From assembly GCA_001438005.1 (NCBI GenBank), contig LIBO01000074.1:1-5550 (forward strand): 5,550 bases of DNA, read 5' to 3'. This document shows, piece after piece, positions 5,453 through 5,550 of this stretch. The position numbers were made by a program, and so were the translations under genes. This DNA comes from Verrucomicrobia subdivision 6 bacterium BACL9 MAG-120507-bin52 (GTDB taxonomy: Bacteria > Verrucomicrobiota > Verrucomicrobiia > Methylacidiphilales > Verrucolacustridaceae). The notes beneath the pieces are model-generated. The model was not told the origin of the DNA. It made no database searches and saw only the letters and a program-made list of their open reading frames with translations. Every line of letters starts with the position of its first letter. Within the stretch, counting starts at the first letter, position 1.

Positions 5453-5550
5453 AATTGGACGTTATCGAGATCGACCAAGATCTCTCGATCTTTGGCACCA
5501 TCGCGAGGTCCAATAATACCGCGTGTCTCAAATTGATCAATCACCCATGC
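5449..5550 (-). CDS. ftsK: DNA translocase FtsK/SpoIIIE, partial (C-terminal 33 residues)
   Basis: Only the end of this gene is in the window. The reverse strand encodes 33 residues from AWVIDQFETRGIIGPRDGAK to a TGA at 5451-5449. The pattern of a helix, then GIIGPRDGAKDREILVDL matches the C-terminal winged-helix (gamma) domain of FtsK/SpoIIIE, where GIVGPxxGxKPREVL is typical and helps read the KOPS orientation sequences. The usual KPRE is KDRE here. FtsK is a septal ATP-driven DNA pump that clears the chromosome terminus during division. The motor domain and membrane part lie beyond the right edge. The stop overlaps the rodZ-like start by 4 bases, so the two are probably co-translated. The fragment is too short for full certainty, but position and motif agree. 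Confidence 0.82.
   Translation of the reverse strand, partial: AWVIDQFETRGIIGPRDGAKDREILVDLDNVQL

Noticed and set aside
1..5550. Mobile element, CRISPR array, tRNA, riboswitch or prophage component
   Set aside because: No transposase, spaced repeats, cloverleaf-like sequence, integrase or conserved riboswitch core was found. The only accessory feature is the vapBC pair.

Overview
This is a gene-dense, moderately GC-rich bacterial chromosome segment. Almost all of it is coding, and most genes lie on the minus strand. Conserved housekeeping genes (ftsK end, a rodZ-like gene, rimO, pgsA, queC) are mixed with a DUF1802-type gene and a helix-turn-helix/metallo-beta-lactamase fusion. No start codon has a recognisable Shine-Dalgarno sequence. 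The combination suggests a Gram-negative-type bacterium, and I lean to Verrucomicrobiota (Opitutae-like). That lineage call is inference; no marker in the window proves it.

Reading right to left along the minus strand, the window opens with the last 33 codons of an ftsK/spoIIIE-type DNA translocase. It overlaps by 4 bases a rodZ-like membrane morphogenesis gene, followed after 30 bases by rimO, the radical-SAM methylthiotransferase for ribosomal protein S12. The line is then broken by a two-gene toxin-antitoxin module on the opposite strand: a ribbon-helix-helix VapB-like antitoxin and a PIN-domain VapC-like toxin. Beyond it the minus-strand run resumes with pgsA (phosphatidylglycerophosphate synthase), the DUF1802-type gene, the HTH-MBL fusion, and queC (preQ0 synthase), which runs off the left edge. 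These last four genes are joined by 4-base start/stop overlaps and look like one translationally coupled operon.

ftsK, rodZ-like genes, rimO and pgsA are often neighbours in other bacteria. The simplest reading is that one envelope/translation cluster was split by insertion of the antisense vapBC pair. The 150-base gap between pgsA and vapB is the only substantial non-coding region. It holds an AT-rich core with what look like overlapping divergent promoters inside a 7-base inverted repeat, so an autoregulating antitoxin could also affect the pgsA operon. The vapB promoter predicts a leaderless transcript. No RNA gene, CRISPR array, insertion sequence or origin was seen. The least-characterised parts are the HTH-MBL fusion with its DUF1802 partner and the shared vapB/pgsA control region.
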